From NCBI RefSeq assembly GCF_004363775.1, contig NZ_SNZE01000005.1:1-64000 (forward strand): a stretch of DNA of 64,000 bases, in the 5' to 3' direction. Made by a program: the position numbers and the translations under genes. Positions 62,813-64,000 of this stretch are shown here, one piece after another. Origin of the DNA: Hydromonas duriensis (GTDB lineage: Bacteria; Pseudomonadota; Gammaproteobacteria; Burkholderiales; Burkholderiaceae). Below the pieces are notes generated by a model. It searched no databases and was not told the DNA's origin. It saw nothing but the letters and a program-made list of their open reading frames with translations. Numbering within the stretch: the first letter of the stretch is position 1; each line of letters starts with the position of its first letter.

Positions 62813-64000
62813 TTAGCTAATTTGATTGTCAGGGTTAGGGTCGGTTTTTTCCAGCTCCAATGAGGCCGCCAGCATCGCCAAGCGTCCTACCACTCCGTAA
62901 GGGTAAAAACGATTGTGTAAAGTCCCTAAATCATCCGCGTGGCGTTCTGATTCTTTTACAAAAGATAATGGTTCAAACGACATGTCTTTTGAATAAAGAC
63001 TTTCATTGGCACCGCGTTGAGCATTGATGCGGTAAAAACCTCCAACCACATAGCGGTCAATCATATACACCACAGGTTCAGCGGTTTTTTCAGCCCATGT
63101 TTCAGTGGTGGGCACACCTTCTTGAATGAGCAGCTCATGAGCATCCAAGCCCATTGACTGATTGGCATCTGCTATTTTATGAAATTGTTTAAAGTTTAGC
63201 TTCTTGATATCTTCAACGCTATGAACAGTCATTAAATGATGGTCACAATCCCTGGCATTGCTTTTAATCACTAAAAAAGGCTTATTGCTAATGCCGTACT
63301 CTTTATATTTTTTATTTACTTTTTTGAAGACGGCTTCAACGTGATGCGTGAGTTCTTCTTCATTGGCTTTTGTATTCGCGTCAAACCCCGATGTCTGAGC
63401 ATGAAAAGGGTTAAGCAACCAAGGGTCCATGTCGATAAATTTAGCAAACTTTTTAACCACTTCATCGTAAGCTTTTAAATGTACAGACTTACGACGTGTT
63501 GTCCAGCCTGCATGTAGCGGCGGTAACAGAATTTGTTCTTTGATATTTTGTAAAATGTTTGGCTGACCATCAGACAAATTGTTGTTAAGCAAAATCGTGC
63601 ACGGGTCGAAGCGACCACCATCTAAAGTAATGCGACGACCATTCCGCTCTAAAGGCTCGAGCGTTAAACTTTCGCCACTGGGCAGCTTAATCTCACAGGG
63701 GGTGGTTAAATCATCGGCCCAAGAGCCTAGGCGAACATTCAAGCCTGTTAATCGTAAAATTTTTGATAATTTAGCGACGTTTTGTAAGTAAAACGGATTA
63801 AGCGAGCGTCGCTCAGGAATAATCAACAAGTTTTTTGCATCGGGGCAGTATTTTTCGACGGCCGCCATCGCGGCCTGTGTTGCAAGAGGGTACATCTCCT
63901 CAGCAAGATTGTTAAATCCGCAAGGATACAAATTTGTATCGACTGGTGCCAGCTTAAAACCCGCATTGCGCAAATCCACCGATGAGTAAAATGGAGGCGT
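62813..64000 (-). CDS. gshA: Glutamate-cysteine ligase, proteobacterial GshA type (5' end outside the window)
   Basis: First enzyme of glutathione synthesis. The frame is open to the right edge (PPFYSSVDLRNAGFKLAPVDTN), and the GTG at 63979 falls inside a conserved block, so the start lies beyond the window. Visible family features are DLRNAGFKLAPVDTN, LIIPERRSLNPFY, FLVIKSNARDCDHHLMTV (with the metal- and ATP-site residues) and YRINAQRGANESLYSKDM. This form is found mainly in betaproteobacteria and is unlike the E. coli GshA. It forms an operon with gshB. Confidence 0.92.
   Translation of the reverse strand, partial: TPPFYSSVDLRNAGFKLAPVDTNLYPCGFNNLAEEMYPLATQAAMAAVEKYCPDAKNLLIIPERRSLNPFYLQNVAKLSKILRLTGLNVRLGSWADDLTTPCEIKLPSGESLTLEPLERNGRRITLDGGRFDPCTILLNNNLSDGQPNILQNIKEQILLPPLHAGWTTRRKSVHLKAYDEVVKKFAKFIDMDPWLLNPFHAQTSGFDANTKANEEELTHHVEAVFKKVNKKYKEYGISNKPFLVIKSNARDCDHHLMTVHSVEDIKKLNFKQFHKIADANQSMGLDAHELLIQEGVPTTETWAEKTAEPVVYMIDRYVVGGFYRINAQRGANESLYSKDMSFEPLSFVKESERHADDLGTLHNRFYPYGVVGRLAMLAASLELEKTDPNPDNQIS

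Noticed and set aside
63977-63979. GTG 63979 as the start of gshA
   Set aside because: It falls inside the conserved segment SSVDLRNAGF and the frame is open to the window edge.

Overview
The window looks like a chromosomal segment of a moderately AT-rich betaproteobacterium, probably of the order Burkholderiales. This rests on the rpsF-priB-rpsR-rplI order with a separate priB, the gshA/gshB pair of the proteobacterial GshA type, the dapF-DUF484-xerC order, and a type VI secretion (T6SS) cluster of common proteobacterial layout. No rRNA, CRISPR array, cas gene or prophage is visible. I make no genus call.

Layout. Bases 1-492 hold the 3' part of an OmpA-domain gene. Bases 905-15356 are a one-strand T6SS operon: clpV, tssB, tssC, hcp, tssJ, tssK, tssL, tssM, tagF and a repeat-rich gene. 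tssA, tssE, tssF, tssG and vgrG are not in view. Bases 15412-19745 hold the S6/PriB/S18/L9 operon, a phosphoesterase and dnaB, followed by two identical tRNA-Lys genes. Bases 20196-33665 are mostly housekeeping: two exported proteins, uup, a possibly phase-variable HNH nuclease, a sulfurtransferase and an EamA transporter, metK, two lipid A acyltransferases, dapF, a DUF484 gene, xerC and ybeD. lipB and lipA follow. Bases 48057-64000 return to housekeeping: uvrB, a tyrosine phosphatase, a truncated globin, rmuC, an aminotransferase, purC/E/K, a Sua5-type gene, a hemerythrin, rlmJ, gshB and gshA.

The main accessory region lies between lipA and a cysteine-rich gene at 48057. An 8.9-kb Tn7-like transposon has inserted in the last sense codon of lipA. 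Both ends can be placed exactly: 28-bp imperfect terminal inverted repeats beginning TGT (21 of 28 matching), three TnsB-like 20-bp sites at each end, and a perfect 5-bp duplication GTTTG (35321-35325 and 44215-44219). It carries tnsA, tnsB, tnsC and a tniQ/tnsD-like gene on the minus strand. At the opposite end, on the plus strand, is a TnsE-like gene. Inside are a beta-family protein, a sce7726-type nuclease-like protein, a small membrane protein and a small regulator-like gene next to a perfect palindrome. The transposon terminus itself supplies the stop codon of lipA.

Directly after the right-hand GTTTG, at 44220, a second Tn7-like left end begins. It has the same TGTGA start and three tandem sites at exact 20-bp spacing, but its sequence differs from the first. 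Behind it lies a two-gene Gabija-type defence system (gajA, gajB). The 3' end of lipA therefore appears to be a repeatedly used attachment site, with a defence cargo stacked behind a complete transposon. No transposase genes accompany the second end, so it is either the remnant of an older element or a non-autonomous one.
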